64,000 nt of DNA, taken from contig CAZPVT010000035.1 in the NCBI GenBank assembly GCA_964590395.1, positions 1 through 64,000 on the forward strand, written 5' to 3'. Position numbers and translations under genes: made by a program. Below are positions 26,692-36,435 of this stretch, in pieces (position 1 is the stretch's first letter; every line of letters starts with the position of its first letter). Source of the DNA: JAOABP01 sp964590395 (GTDB lineage: Bacteria; Hydrothermota; Tepidihabitantia; Tepidihabitantales; Tepidihabitantaceae). The notes beneath the pieces are model-generated. The model ran no database searches and was not told the origin of the DNA. It worked only from the letters and a program-made list of their open reading frames with translations.

Positions 26692-28926
26692 TCACTCAAT
26701 CACCACCAGTTTATAACCGGTACACTCCTTCCCGTTGTCCAGCTGCAGGATGTACACACCGCGCGCCAGGCTTCGCAGGTCAACCTGCCGGGTGCGCTCC
26801 GCAAATTGCACTAACCCACCTGAAATATTGTAAATCCGGATCAGGTGGTTGTCAAAGATTGCTGGCAAAGTCAGCATTCTCCTTGTAGTGATAGTGGGCA
26901 ATCTGTTGAACCCTGTTTCTAACTGCGGTTCATTCTCTGTAACCCCGAGATAAGGTGGATAATAGAAAACAACTGAAACCGAATCATCAACAATATGACT
27001 TGCGGGAACACCATTATAGCAGTATTCGTGATACCAGTTATTGGCACCAAGTTGCCCCTGAATACCGACGGTATTGGAGTTAAGCGTACCGTTCATTGAC
27101 AGGTAGTTAAACCGGATAACACCGCGGCGGTTAAGTACAATCTGAAAGGTCTGAGTCTCTGATGGCGCATTGTATCTTGGCACATTGACCCAGGCAAAAA
27201 CCACATAATTCCCTGCCGGGTCATTATACTGATAAACCGTGCCCGAAGTCCGCAGGTCCAGGTCATCCCACCAGCCCGCAATCTGGTTGGTAATATCGGT
27301 CGGGAACTGGGTGTTAGAAAAACTGGTCGAGGTGCCGGTCTGAAGAAAACCGTTGGTGCAGATATTGATTGAATTCAGGTACTGGTCATAATACCGGAAG
27401 GTGAATGGCAAAGTCCGCACCGAATAACCATCATCCGCATTCGGCGTCCAGTCGGTTATCGGCGTGCCTGTACTCGGGTCAATCCAGAAGAAACGCACCG
27501 TATCCCCGGGCACCTGGGTGGACTCATAGATATAACCGAATCCATCCGGATCACTGCCAATTCGCACCTCAATCCGGGAACGCAGGGTATCATTCAAAGG
27601 ATTCTCATCACCGGCAAGTGCCACACTCGCGGTCAAAAGATAGACATTGCCGGACAACGGAACAAGCGAATCGAAAACCACCCAGAGCGAATCACCTGCA
27701 CCTAAACCGGTGATCGTGGAATCCGCCTCAATCACATTTCTGCCCGCAATTGAATCAAAAACCGTCATTCCCACAGTAAAATCCTCGCCGAAATCACCGT
27801 TGTTTTTCACCAGCATCTTAAATACTGCGGTCTGTTCTGGTGGAGTCCGACGATAGGGTGCCACTCTAATCACACCAACATCATGGCTTGCGATAGCGGC
27901 CACCTCATTAACCGTCAGATAGGTCGGGGTCGCACAATCAGAGCCAAAGCAGGCGTAAATCATATTGCCCAACTGATTTGCCATCAACCAGCCGCGTCCG
28001 GTGGGCATCGGAGTAACAGTTGACCAGGTATCTGTTAAAACATCATAACAATACACAGTGTTATCTGCCGCTGCCGCGCCATCCAGCGCACCACCCAGCA
28101 CAAATATTACCGAGTCGTTAAAGGCAACCGCGGTATGATAAATCCTTGGTCCGGGCATCGATGCCTTCTGGGTCCAACTGTTATTTACCGGATCAAACTC
28201 CCAGCAGTCAGAAAGCGTATTACCACTCGCATCACTACCGCCAAAAACATACACCTTGCCCTGGGCACCGGCTGCTGCTGACCAGCCTCTGCCTACCGGC
28301 ACTGATGCTTTCGTGCTCCACTGATTTGTCCCCGGGTTGTATTCATAGACCGTACCGCCATTACTCTCATTACCGATGATATACAGTTTGTCATTTACTA
28401 CTGCTGAAGCACATGCCCAGCACCCTGCAGGCATACTCGCCTTCTGGGTTACAACCTTGCTATCAACATCAAACTCCTCGCAGGTGTTAAGTGTATTGTG
28501 GAGTGAATCCCTGCCACCTGCCACATAGATTTTATTACCGATTCTGCCACCACCCCCGGCTCTTCTGGGCACCAGAAGCGTTGGCAGACCGGTGGTTATC
28601 CAGGTATCGTTTGCCGGCACGTAAGCCCAGATGGTGCGGGTGGAGTTGGTATTACCCCCACCGTAATCAATCCTGCCACCAAGAAAGTAAATCGTATCTC
28701 GCACCACACCCGAACCCGGACACCAGTATCTACCGGGCGGTGGTGCACTCTGACGAGTAAACCAGTAAAAGCCGAAACTTCCTTCATCGACTTTCTCCAG
28801 GAGTTGGCTCTTTACCGTTTCGGTTCTCTCTGCGGAAAAATGGCGCGTATCTGCATCTGAATGATGGTAACCCTGCCCCCAAACCAGGCAGAACATCAGG
28901 GCAATGACTACCATACATTTAAGCAT
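26692..28926 (-). CDS. Secreted Kelch-repeat protein with C-terminal sorting tail
   Basis: Exported protein of about 744 aa. A signal peptide (MLKCMVVIALMFCLVWGQ) is followed by Kelch-type propeller repeats (about 60-350; YFLGGRID, IYVAGGRDS, VYVFGGSD, IFVLGGALD). A CARDB-like beta domain comes next (about 365-465; HDVGVIRVAPY, FKMLVKNNGD), then a beta-sandwich domain. The tail (IRIYNISGGLVQ ... LARGVYILQLDNG) fits a type IX-secretion-like sorting domain. The ATG at 28926 follows AAGGAGG. Likely exposed on the cell surface; ligand unknown. Confidence 0.85.
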   Translation of the reverse strand: MLKCMVVIALMFCLVWGQGYHHSDADTRHFSAERTETVKSQLLEKVDEGSFGFYWFTRQSAPPPGRYWCPGSGVVRDTIYFLGGRIDYGGGNTNSTRTIWAYVPANDTWITTGLPTLLVPRRAGGGGRIGNKIYVAGGRDSLHNTLNTCEEFDVDSKVVTQKASMPAGCWACASAVVNDKLYIIGNESNGGTVYEYNPGTNQWSTKASVPVGRGWSAAAGAQGKVYVFGGSDASGNTLSDCWEFDPVNNSWTQKASMPGPRIYHTAVAFNDSVIFVLGGALDGAAAADNTVYCYDVLTDTWSTVTPMPTGRGWLMANQLGNMIYACFGSDCATPTYLTVNEVAAIASHDVGVIRVAPYRRTPPEQTAVFKMLVKNNGDFGEDFTVGMTVFDSIAGRNVIEADSTITGLGAGDSLWVVFDSLVPLSGNVYLLTASVALAGDENPLNDTLRSRIEVRIGSDPDGFGYIYESTQVPGDTVRFFWIDPSTGTPITDWTPNADDGYSVRTLPFTFRYYDQYLNSINICTNGFLQTGTSTSFSNTQFPTDITNQIAGWWDDLDLRTSGTVYQYNDPAGNYVVFAWVNVPRYNAPSETQTFQIVLNRRGVIRFNYLSMNGTLNSNTVGIQGQLGANNWYHEYCYNGVPASHIVDDSVSVVFYYPPYLGVTENEPQLETGFNRLPTITTRRMLTLPAIFDNHLIRIYNISGGLVQFAERTRQVDLRSLARGVYILQLDNGKECTGYKLVVIE

Positions 28927-29129
28927 ACTACCTCCTTTCCTTTTATCTACCATCAGAAGTATATAAACCAGCCGACTTATGTCAATACCCAGTGTTTCAA
29001 ATGGGCTGGTGGAGGTGACAGTCCGCTCACAGCATTTCAGCGCCCAACCCGTTACGAAATACGAAAGAGGTAGGGAGAAAATGAAAAACTGGAACCGGAT
29101 CGAGACTATCAGAACTGGGATCAGCCGAA

Positions 29130-29753
29130 TTATTGTGCCGACGCAAACCGGCTATTTGCCAGAGAACCTCCCAGTTTTTCTGCCTTTTTGCGGTAACCAT
29201 CTAATGTCCTCACCAACTGTTCAACCTCCTTTGGATCAGGATCACAGCCCGCCTTTCGCTTGCGTTCAATTGAAAAGGTAAGTTTCGCGATAATCTTTAA
29301 CACCTTTGCCAACTCCAGTCCCTGAAGATGATAACGATAATAATCCACCATCTCCTCATCAAACCCAAGAAAACGGAGTTCGCTACCTGCTCTCTCCTCT
29401 TGCCCGCACCACCACCATTTACCTTTTTCGCCCCAGATAAACCGGCTATTACCTACCTGTTGAGCAAAATCTGCCGCGGTTTTTTGCGAAACAGAGAAAA
29501 TAATAATAGCACGGATAAAAACACCATCCGCGATAAGTTTTAGCGGATAGCAGGTATAACCCTCCCTGCGCAATCGGTCAACCAGTTCTGCCTGCGCCTT
29601 TAGACTGGCAAAGTTGTGCCTGCCCGGCTCAAATCCGGAGATGAACGCAAAACTGTCTCCCTGGAGACCGAGTTTTATGTTAATGAGTTTAAACCGAGAA
29701 CACATGTCGCTTATCTCCACCGGCAGATCCTTTATCCGATTAGAAATATCCAT
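29130..29753 (-). CDS. Uncharacterised protein
   Basis: Protein of 207 aa that I do not recognise. It has no signal peptide or transmembrane segment. The first part looks alpha/beta (RFKLINIKLGLQGDSFAFISGF, GYTCYPLKLIADG). The middle has a tryptophan cluster (GKWWWCGQEE) and the C-terminal third is helical and basic (IERKRKAGCDPDPKEVEQLVRTL). A GGAGGTG before the ATG at 29753 fixes the start; an in-frame start eight codons upstream is less likely. It is monocistronic, between the Kelch protein gene and a divergent carbonic-anhydrase-like gene. Confidence 0.7.
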   Translation of the reverse strand: MDISNRIKDLPVEISDMCSRFKLINIKLGLQGDSFAFISGFEPGRHNFASLKAQAELVDRLRREGYTCYPLKLIADGVFIRAIIIFSVSQKTAADFAQQVGNSRFIWGEKGKWWWCGQEERAGSELRFLGFDEEMVDYYRYHLQGLELAKVLKIIAKLTFSIERKRKAGCDPDPKEVEQLVRTLDGYRKKAEKLGGSLANSRFASAQ

Positions 29754-29870
29754 AATTACACCTCCTTGATTGCTCATATATTATATATATATTATAATAC
29801 CTACTTTCAAGTTTAGTAGATAAAAAATCTGCTTGACCTTCCGCCAACTACAGTTAAAATTCAAGAATTT

Positions 29871-30248
29871 ATGAGTGAAAAAGGATTTGCCTGTGCGATC
29901 AACTGTATGGACGGCAGGGTCCAGCTGCCGGTGATTCAGTTTGTAAGGCAACTCAGCGGTGCAGAGTATGTGGATATGGTTACCGAACCCGGACCGGTGC
30001 GGATTCTTTCTGAAGGCAAACCCGAAGAAACCGAACAGATCAAAAAACGGGTGGCAATCTCGGTGCAAAAGCACCAATCCCGCCTGGTTGCGGTGGTGGC
30101 TCACTATGACTGTGCAGGCAATTCGGTTGATAAATCCCATCAGTTGACGCAGATTAACCGGGCAATTGAACAGATAAAAAACTGGGGTTTCCCTGTTGAG
30201 GTGATCGGGTTGTGGGTGGACGAAAACTGGCAGGTTAGCCTTATATAA
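29871..30248 (+). CDS. Carbonic-anhydrase-like protein (short beta class)
   Basis: Protein of 125 aa resembling short beta-type carbonic anhydrases. Zinc-ligand candidates are the Cys and Asp of NCMDGRV (about 11-17) and the His and Cys of AHYDCAG (about 77-83). Standard beta enzymes hydrate CO2 with Cys, Asp, His and Cys in the same order, but are about 200 aa. In the short subfamily activity is often unproven, so the call is by motif only. The ATG at 29871 has no clear ribosome binding site. clpB follows after a 70-base gap on the same strand. Confidence 0.7.
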   Translation: MSEKGFACAINCMDGRVQLPVIQFVRQLSGAEYVDMVTEPGPVRILSEGKPEETEQIKKRVAISVQKHQSRLVAVVAHYDCAGNSVDKSHQLTQINRAIEQIKNWGFPVEVIGLWVDENWQVSLI

Positions 30249-30319
30249 CTCCCAAATCCCCTAAAAACCATTATCACACCGGCAACTTAACCACAAGAAA
30301 ACCTGTCTAATTATATGAT

Positions 30320-32866
30320 ATGAATATTGAAAAATTTACCGAAAAGGCACAGCATGCACTTTTTGAGGCGCAATCTCTGGCACAAAGATTTTCTCATCAG
30401 GAACTGGATGCGGAGCATATCCTACTGGCACTACTGGTTCAGGATGAAGGTCTGGTACCCGAAATCCTCTCCCGTCTCGGCACCAATCCCAACCATATCC
30501 GTCAGCATCTCGAGACCGCGCTTAAAGACCGCCCTAAAGTCTCCGGCACATCTCAGATCTACCTCTCCGCCCGTGCCCAGCGGGTATTAAGCGAGGCTGA
30601 ACAGGAGGCAGAGCGGTTTAAAGATGATTTTATATCCACCGAGCATCTATTACTCGGTCTTTTAAGTCTGCGCGATGGTGCGGTAGCCCGGGTTTTCCAG
30701 AATTTCGGGGTTGAACGCAACCGGGTGCTCGCTGTCCTCAAGGAGTTGCGTGGCACCCAGCGGGTAACCGATCAGAGTGCTGAAGACCGTTATCAACCGC
30801 TGGTGAAGTTTGGCAGGGACCTGACCCAGTTAGCCCGGGAAGGCAAACTTGACCCGGTAATCGGCAGAGATGATGAGATCCGCCGGGTTATGCAGGTTCT
30901 ATCCCGGCGCACCAAGAATAACCCGGTTCTGATCGGGGAAGCCGGTGTTGGTAAAACCGCGATTGTCGAGGGACTGGCACAGCGCATCGTCAAAGGGGAT
31001 GTACCGGAGAGTTTGCGCGATCGGCGCCTGTTTGCACTGGATATGGGGGCGCTGATCGCGGGCACCAAATACCGGGGTGAGTTTGAAAGCCGGCTCAAGG
31101 CGGTTTTGAAAGAGGTGGCTGCCTCTGAAGGCAGAATCATCCTGTTTATTGACGAACTGCATCTGATCATCGGTGCGGGCAAAGCCGAGGGTGCGATCGA
31201 TGCTGGCAATCTCTTAAAACCGATGCTGGCGCGGGGTGAACTCCGCTGTATTGGTGCCACAACACTGGATGAGTACCGGAAGTACATTGAAAAGGACAAG
31301 GCACTGGAACGGCGGTTTCAACCGGTGTTTGTTGACCAGCCGAGTGTTGAGGAAACAATATCAATTCTTCGGGGACTGAAGGAACGGTATGAGGTGCATC
31401 ATGGAGTAAGAATTTCAGACCGCGCGCTGGTATCGGCCGCGGTCCTCTCTAACCGCTATATCTCGGACCGCTTTCTACCGGACAAAGCAATCGACCTGGT
31501 GGATGAGGCAGCAGCCAAACTGAAAATGGAGATCACCTCCAAACCGGTAGAACTAGATAACCTGGACCGCAAAATAATGCAACTGGAGATGGAAAGACTC
31601 TCTCTTCAGCGGGAGACCGACCAGATGGCACGGGAACGGCTGGCTGAAATCGAAAAGGAGATCGCCAGCCTGAAAGAGGAGGAAAAACGGTTGACCGCCC
31701 AGTGGGAAAAGGAACGGCAGGAGTTGGAACGGCGCCGGAAAATAAAAGAGGAAATCGAACAGGTCCAGCACGAAATTGAGATTGCTAAAAGCAAATATGA
31801 CCTGAACCGGGCAGCAGAACTGGAATACGGCAAACTTCTGCAGTTAAAAAAGGAGCTGACGGGAATGGACCGTCAGAACCGAAATCACCAGCTCCTGCGC
31901 GAGGAGGTGACTGAGGAGGACATAGCAGAGGTGGTAGCCAAATGGACTGGCATCCCGGTTAAGAACCTCCTTGAGTCTGAACGGGAGAAACTGTTGCGCC
32001 TGGAGGAAGAGATTCACAAACGGATTGTGAACCAGGAGCGTGCGGTCAGCGCGGTTGGCAATGCGATCCGCCGGGCAAGGGCTGGTATCGCGGAAAGGAA
32101 AAAACCCATCGGCTCGTTTATCTTCCTCGGTCCCACAGGTGTTGGTAAAACCGAACTTGCCAAAACCCTGGCACAGGTGCTGTTTGACAGTGAGGATGCG
32201 ATGGTCAGGCTGGATATGTCCGAATATATGGAGAAACATACGGTCTCACGGTTGATCGGTGCACCACCCGGCTATGTCGGATTTGAGGAGGGTGGCCAGT
32301 TGACCGAGGCAATAAGGCGTCGCCCCTATCGGGTAGTTCTCCTGGACGAGATTGAAAAGGCGCATCCGGATGTGTTTAACATCCTGCTTCAAATTCTGGA
32401 CGACGGACGGCTTACCGATGGCCATGGCAGGGTGGTGGACTTCCGCAACACCGTAGTGATTATGACCTCAAACCTTGGTACGGAGATGGCACGGGCAGGC
32501 AGGTTTGATCAGGATGAACTGATGCGGTTACTCAGACAAAACTTCCGGCCCGAGTTTTTAAACCGGATCGATGAAATAATCATCTTCGAACCGCTAACCG
32601 AGACGGACATCAAAAAGATCGTTATCCTGCAACTTGCCCGGTTAAAAAACCAGTTGACAGAACAGGGAATTGAGGTTATAATTGATACGGGCTTAGAGGA
32701 TCTACTCGCTAAGGAGGGTTATGATCCGGAATTTGGAGCAAGGCCTCTGAAGCGAGTAATTCAAAAGCAGATTGAGAATCAACTGGCGCTGTTGATTCTC
32801 AAGGAACGACCGGAAAAGGTCAGAATAAAAGCCCAGAATGGTGCGATAGTGATTTTGCCTGAATAA
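30320..32866 (+). CDS. clpB: ATP-dependent chaperone ClpB
   Basis: Hexameric AAA+ disaggregase of 848 aa that extracts proteins from aggregates, normally with DnaK. An N-terminal Clp-N repeat domain (about 1-145) is followed by the first ATPase (Walker A GEAGVGKTA), a long coiled-coil middle domain (about 405-525, ELDNLDRKIMQLEMERLSLQ onward), which separates ClpB from ClpC, and a second ATPase (GPTGVGKTE, MSEYMEKHTVSRLIGAPPGY). No ClpP-binding tripeptide loop is apparent. The ATG has no Shine-Dalgarno sequence. dnaK is not in the window. Confidence 0.95.
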   Translation: MNIEKFTEKAQHALFEAQSLAQRFSHQELDAEHILLALLVQDEGLVPEILSRLGTNPNHIRQHLETALKDRPKVSGTSQIYLSARAQRVLSEAEQEAERFKDDFISTEHLLLGLLSLRDGAVARVFQNFGVERNRVLAVLKELRGTQRVTDQSAEDRYQPLVKFGRDLTQLAREGKLDPVIGRDDEIRRVMQVLSRRTKNNPVLIGEAGVGKTAIVEGLAQRIVKGDVPESLRDRRLFALDMGALIAGTKYRGEFESRLKAVLKEVAASEGRIILFIDELHLIIGAGKAEGAIDAGNLLKPMLARGELRCIGATTLDEYRKYIEKDKALERRFQPVFVDQPSVEETISILRGLKERYEVHHGVRISDRALVSAAVLSNRYISDRFLPDKAIDLVDEAAAKLKMEITSKPVELDNLDRKIMQLEMERLSLQRETDQMARERLAEIEKEIASLKEEEKRLTAQWEKERQELERRRKIKEEIEQVQHEIEIAKSKYDLNRAAELEYGKLLQLKKELTGMDRQNRNHQLLREEVTEEDIAEVVAKWTGIPVKNLLESEREKLLRLEEEIHKRIVNQERAVSAVGNAIRRARAGIAERKKPIGSFIFLGPTGVGKTELAKTLAQVLFDSEDAMVRLDMSEYMEKHTVSRLIGAPPGYVGFEEGGQLTEAIRRRPYRVVLLDEIEKAHPDVFNILLQILDDGRLTDGHGRVVDFRNTVVIMTSNLGTEMARAGRFDQDELMRLLRQNFRPEFLNRIDEIIIFEPLTETDIKKIVILQLARLKNQLTEQGIEVIIDTGLEDLLAKEGYDPEFGARPLKRVIQKQIENQLALLILKERPEKVRIKAQNGAIVILPE

Positions 32867-32897
32867 CAGGCAGACAATTGGGAGTTTGGTAAAATTC

Positions 32898-32960
32898 GTC
32901 GGGAGCAGGTATCCCTCCTTCCCAACCCACCAAAAACCCCCTTGTTTTCCTGCTCCCGAC
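32898..32960. repeat. Perfect 12-bp inverted repeat after clpB
   Basis: GTCGGGAGCAGG (32898-32909) and its complement CCTGCTCCCGAC (32949-32960) enclose 39 pyrimidine-rich bases. A TTTTTT run lies about 15 bases further on. It could be a clpB terminator or part of a structured transcript. Nothing else is supported in the 307-base gap to 33173 beyond an orphan TATAAT (33011-33016). Confidence 0.6.
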
Positions 32961-33173
32961 ACCAGTTTTAGCCGGTTTTTTGACAAAAAGAATTATCTTT
33001 ATTTGTGCACTATAATTAATGTTGAGAAGAAAATCTACCGGTATTGATGGTTACATATGCAGGGAAAATTGTCACACTTACCTGCAACTCCCCTGCAATG
33101 ACAGAAGAAAAAAGATGAGGTTACTCTCTCAAGAGAGAGATGTTTAAGCCACTACCTGCCGGCAGAATGCCGT

Positions 33174-34976
33174 TTAACGGGTGATAAACACTTTGCTTGC
33201 CTTTGAACCCCCTGTCTGACCGCGGACAAAATAAACCCCGGGTGCAAGAGAACGGACATCATTGGCACCGGGCTTTAGTGCAAACACCATCCTGCCAGAT
33301 ATATCAACCAGCTCTGCCGGACAATTCTTTTCCTCAACCTTCAACACACCACGAACAACCGTTGGCACAAACCTCTCCCTTTTTATTAACTCATCTCTAT
33401 TTCCCTTTACCCCGGCTCCATAAAACTCAATGATACGTAAACCTTCATTTCCATCCGCAACATAGATATAGTTGCCTGATAACGCCACACTGTAAGCATA
33501 GCCAGGAGTATCATAATAGCCCACCTCATAAGGACTTTGCGGATTGCTAACATCGATAATCCGCAAGCCAGAACGATTATCTGCTACATATGCATACCTA
33601 CCTGACACCACTAAATCCCAGGATGTATCCGGGGTATCATAATAGCCCACCTCATAAGGGCTTTCAGGATTACTGACATCAACGATACACAACCCATCAG
33701 CATAATCCGCAACATAGGCATAATTGCCTGATAACGCTACAGCACAAGCATAGCCCGGGGTATTACAATAGCCCACCTCATAAGGTGCCGCAGGATTATT
33801 CACATCAATAATACACAAACCAGACCAATAGTCTGCAACATAGGCATAATTGCCTGAGAACACCACATCACGAGCCCAGCCACGGGTGTCATAATAGCCC
33901 ACCTCATAAGGGCTTTCAGGACTGCTCACATCAATGACCCCCAATCCAACACCATCCGCAACATAGGCATAGTTGCCTGATAACGCCACACTATAAGTCA
34001 AACCACGGGTATCATAATGCCCCACCTGATAAACACTTTCAGGATTGCTCACATCAATGATCCGCAACCCATCAGCATAATCCGCAACATAGGCGTAATT
34101 GCCTGAGAAAACCACACCATAAGCATCACCCGGTGTGTCATAATAGCACACCGGATAAGGTGTCGCGGGGTTATTCACATCAAAAACACACAATCCAGAC
34201 ACTCCGCCCATAACATAGGCGTAACTACCTGACACCTGCACACCAAGTGCCGTGTCTGGTGTATCATAATAATCCGCCTCATAAGGAGTTTCCGGATTGC
34301 TCACATCAATGATCCGCAACCCATATGTATAATCCGCAACATAGACATAATTGCCTGACACCGCTACATCCTCAGCATAGCCCCGGGTGTCATAATAGCC
34401 TGCCTCATAAGGGCTTTGCGGATTGCTGACATCAATGATACGCAACCCAGCAGACCCGTCCGCAATATAGGCATAATTGCCTGAAACTACCACACCAAGA
34501 GCATAGCCCCGGGTGTTATAATAGCCTGCCTCATAAGGGCTTTGCGGATTGCTGACATCAATGATACGCAAGCCAGCAGACCCGTCTGCAACATAGGCAT
34601 AATTGCCTGACACCGCTACACCATCATAACGGCGTGGCGTCTCATACGAGCCCAGTCTTACTGGTGAAGAGGAGTTTGTTACATCCCAGATTTCCAGACC
34701 GATGTAACCGACAATATAGAGCAGATTGGCATTATAGGCAAGATCCCTCGGCGCCCCGACGGTACGAATTCTAACTGGTGGTGAGTTATGGACCACATCT
34801 AACACAACCACACCACTACCAGAACCAACAAAGGCAAGGTTTCTTTGTGAATCAATCGTTACCGCATAACTCGGACCAAAGAGCCAACTGCCAACCTCCC
34901 GGCAGTTTAATGAGTCATGGGGCAAAACAAGGCCGCAAAATAGGCACAAAAGTGCAGAAAGTATTTTAAATCTCAT
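33174..34976 (-). CDS. Secreted LVIVD-type beta-propeller protein with sorting tail
   Basis: Exported protein of about 600 aa. After a signal peptide (RFKILSALLCLFCGLVL) come at least nine close copies of a 42-residue unit (GNYAYVADxxxGLRIIDVSNPxSPYEVGYYDTxG), plus two diverged N-terminal ones. These LVIVD-like blades form beta-propellers. The copies are nearly identical at DNA level. The C-terminal tail reads LVDISGRMVF ... LAPGVYFVRGQTGG and ends KVFITR, a type IX-like sorting signal. GAGGATTT precedes the ATG. It lies in tandem with two other secreted propeller genes. Confidence 0.87.
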   Translation of the reverse strand: MRFKILSALLCLFCGLVLPHDSLNCREVGSWLFGPSYAVTIDSQRNLAFVGSGSGVVVLDVVHNSPPVRIRTVGAPRDLAYNANLLYIVGYIGLEIWDVTNSSSPVRLGSYETPRRYDGVAVSGNYAYVADGSAGLRIIDVSNPQSPYEAGYYNTRGYALGVVVSGNYAYIADGSAGLRIIDVSNPQSPYEAGYYDTRGYAEDVAVSGNYVYVADYTYGLRIIDVSNPETPYEADYYDTPDTALGVQVSGSYAYVMGGVSGLCVFDVNNPATPYPVCYYDTPGDAYGVVFSGNYAYVADYADGLRIIDVSNPESVYQVGHYDTRGLTYSVALSGNYAYVADGVGLGVIDVSSPESPYEVGYYDTRGWARDVVFSGNYAYVADYWSGLCIIDVNNPAAPYEVGYCNTPGYACAVALSGNYAYVADYADGLCIVDVSNPESPYEVGYYDTPDTSWDLVVSGRYAYVADNRSGLRIIDVSNPQSPYEVGYYDTPGYAYSVALSGNYIYVADGNEGLRIIEFYGAGVKGNRDELIKRERFVPTVVRGVLKVEEKNCPAELVDISGRMVFALKPGANDVRSLAPGVYFVRGQTGGSKASKVFITR

Positions 34977-35024
34977 AAATCCTCGCAAGAATCGGTTCAA
35001 AATGACAAGGGGATGTTATCAAAA

Positions 35025-36416
35025 TCAACGGGTTATCACCACCCTGGTTATCCTCGAATCCCCAGTCTGAGTTCTGATAAAATAGACCCCAGGAGCGATG
35101 TGATGGACATCATTTGGACCGGGCTTAAGGTCAAGCACCTTGCGTCCGGTTACATCCATCAGCACCGCCTGATCTTCTGGTCTTGTTTCTGGAAGAAAGA
35201 GAATATTCCGGATAAACGTTGCCACCAGTGGCTGGCTGACCTGTGAACCAATCTGCCCCTCTGCTATCCCCTGCAAACTGTCTTTGAACACATAAATCGC
35301 CAGATCCCAATACACCAGAAGATAAATTCTTTTGTCAACCGGGTTGGCAAAGGCACAGTCGGGGAGTCTGCCTTGAAATGCTCCCTGCCCGATAACTGAA
35401 TCGGTACGGCAGTCAATAACATAAACAATAAAACTATCACGAATCTTGGCAAAGGCATAAAGCCGGTTACTCCATTCTGCATAGGCGGAACACCAGGGAT
35501 CTCCCCTCGGGAAAGTAATCAGATTAACCACCGTATCCCTTTGACCATCAATCACATAAAAAACTGCTTCGGTAGAGTCGGGAGCAAGCCAGTAAACCTT
35601 ATCCTCTCTAACACAATATACATGTCCACGAGGGTCTCCAACTTGCGCAATTGGAAGACGGCGGATAAGGGTATTGGACACACAATCAATAATAGAGAAA
35701 CCACCATCATTTGTGCTACCAACATAAAGTTTGCGACGCAATGGGTTATAAACGGCACAATCGGGCCACCAAATCCTGCTTCGAATCAAAGCAATTATTG
35801 AATCCGTGTCGCAGTCAACAACCGTAATAAAGTCAGTAGGCCTCACCAAACTCCGCCAGCCAAAATACATCTGATTTCCAACCGAATCCCAGATTGCAAA
35901 ATAAGCAGGAGTGTGTGATGTCGGCACAATGACTTTAACCACTGTGTCAGTGGAACAATCTAAAACTGTAATTCTCCCCTCCCCAACAGTATAAACCTTA
36001 TCTAAAGTTGTATTTAGCGCAATACCCAACTCATCAACCGGAATGGGCAGATACCGAATAACCGAGTCGTTCCTATTGTCAATTACCGCCAGCCCCATTG
36101 TGTCCCGGGAAGAAACCGCCCTCCTTATTGCCTGGTAAATTTTGTTGTGTCGCTGGTTATATATTGCAGGATGGAAATTGTTGTCACTGCCATAAAGATT
36201 TATTACCCGACGAATCGCCATAGCACCGCAATCTACAACAAAGACACAGGCTGAACCGCTACCTCCTCTGCCGATAACGTATAATTTATTCCCCACAGGA
36301 ATGTGATAAAACTCGCTCACCAGATTAGGAAATCTCAGAACAGTATCAAGAATCTGGGCCGGAAGGGGAAGGAAAACAACTAAAACAAAGATCAATATGA
36401 TTTTTCTGTTTAACAT
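35025..36416 (-). CDS. Secreted YncE-like beta-propeller protein with sorting tail
   Basis: Exported protein of about 463 aa. A signal peptide (LNRKIILIFVLVVFLPLPAQ) precedes a seven-blade type propeller with repeated DCxxDSVI / VIDNRNDSVI / VIDCRTDSVIG strands, close to YncE-like proteins. The C-terminus (VLMDVTGRKVLDL ... IAPGVYFIRTQTGD and ending VVITR) is nearly the same as in the LVIVD protein downstream, so both probably use one export and anchoring system. The ATG at 36416 is preferred; one at 36428 is also in frame. Binding partner unknown. Confidence 0.82.
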   Translation of the reverse strand: MLNRKIILIFVLVVFLPLPAQILDTVLRFPNLVSEFYHIPVGNKLYVIGRGGSGSACVFVVDCGAMAIRRVINLYGSDNNFHPAIYNQRHNKIYQAIRRAVSSRDTMGLAVIDNRNDSVIRYLPIPVDELGIALNTTLDKVYTVGEGRITVLDCSTDTVVKVIVPTSHTPAYFAIWDSVGNQMYFGWRSLVRPTDFITVVDCDTDSIIALIRSRIWWPDCAVYNPLRRKLYVGSTNDGGFSIIDCVSNTLIRRLPIAQVGDPRGHVYCVREDKVYWLAPDSTEAVFYVIDGQRDTVVNLITFPRGDPWCSAYAEWSNRLYAFAKIRDSFIVYVIDCRTDSVIGQGAFQGRLPDCAFANPVDKRIYLLVYWDLAIYVFKDSLQGIAEGQIGSQVSQPLVATFIRNILFLPETRPEDQAVLMDVTGRKVLDLKPGPNDVHHIAPGVYFIRTQTGDSRITRVVITR

Positions 36417-36435
36417 CCTTATCCCCAAACTGCTA

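Noticed and set aside
33450..34630. Regular repeats considered as a CRISPR array
   Set aside because: Period is 126 bp in a continuous reading frame with blade-like protein repeats; there are no spacers of fixed size.
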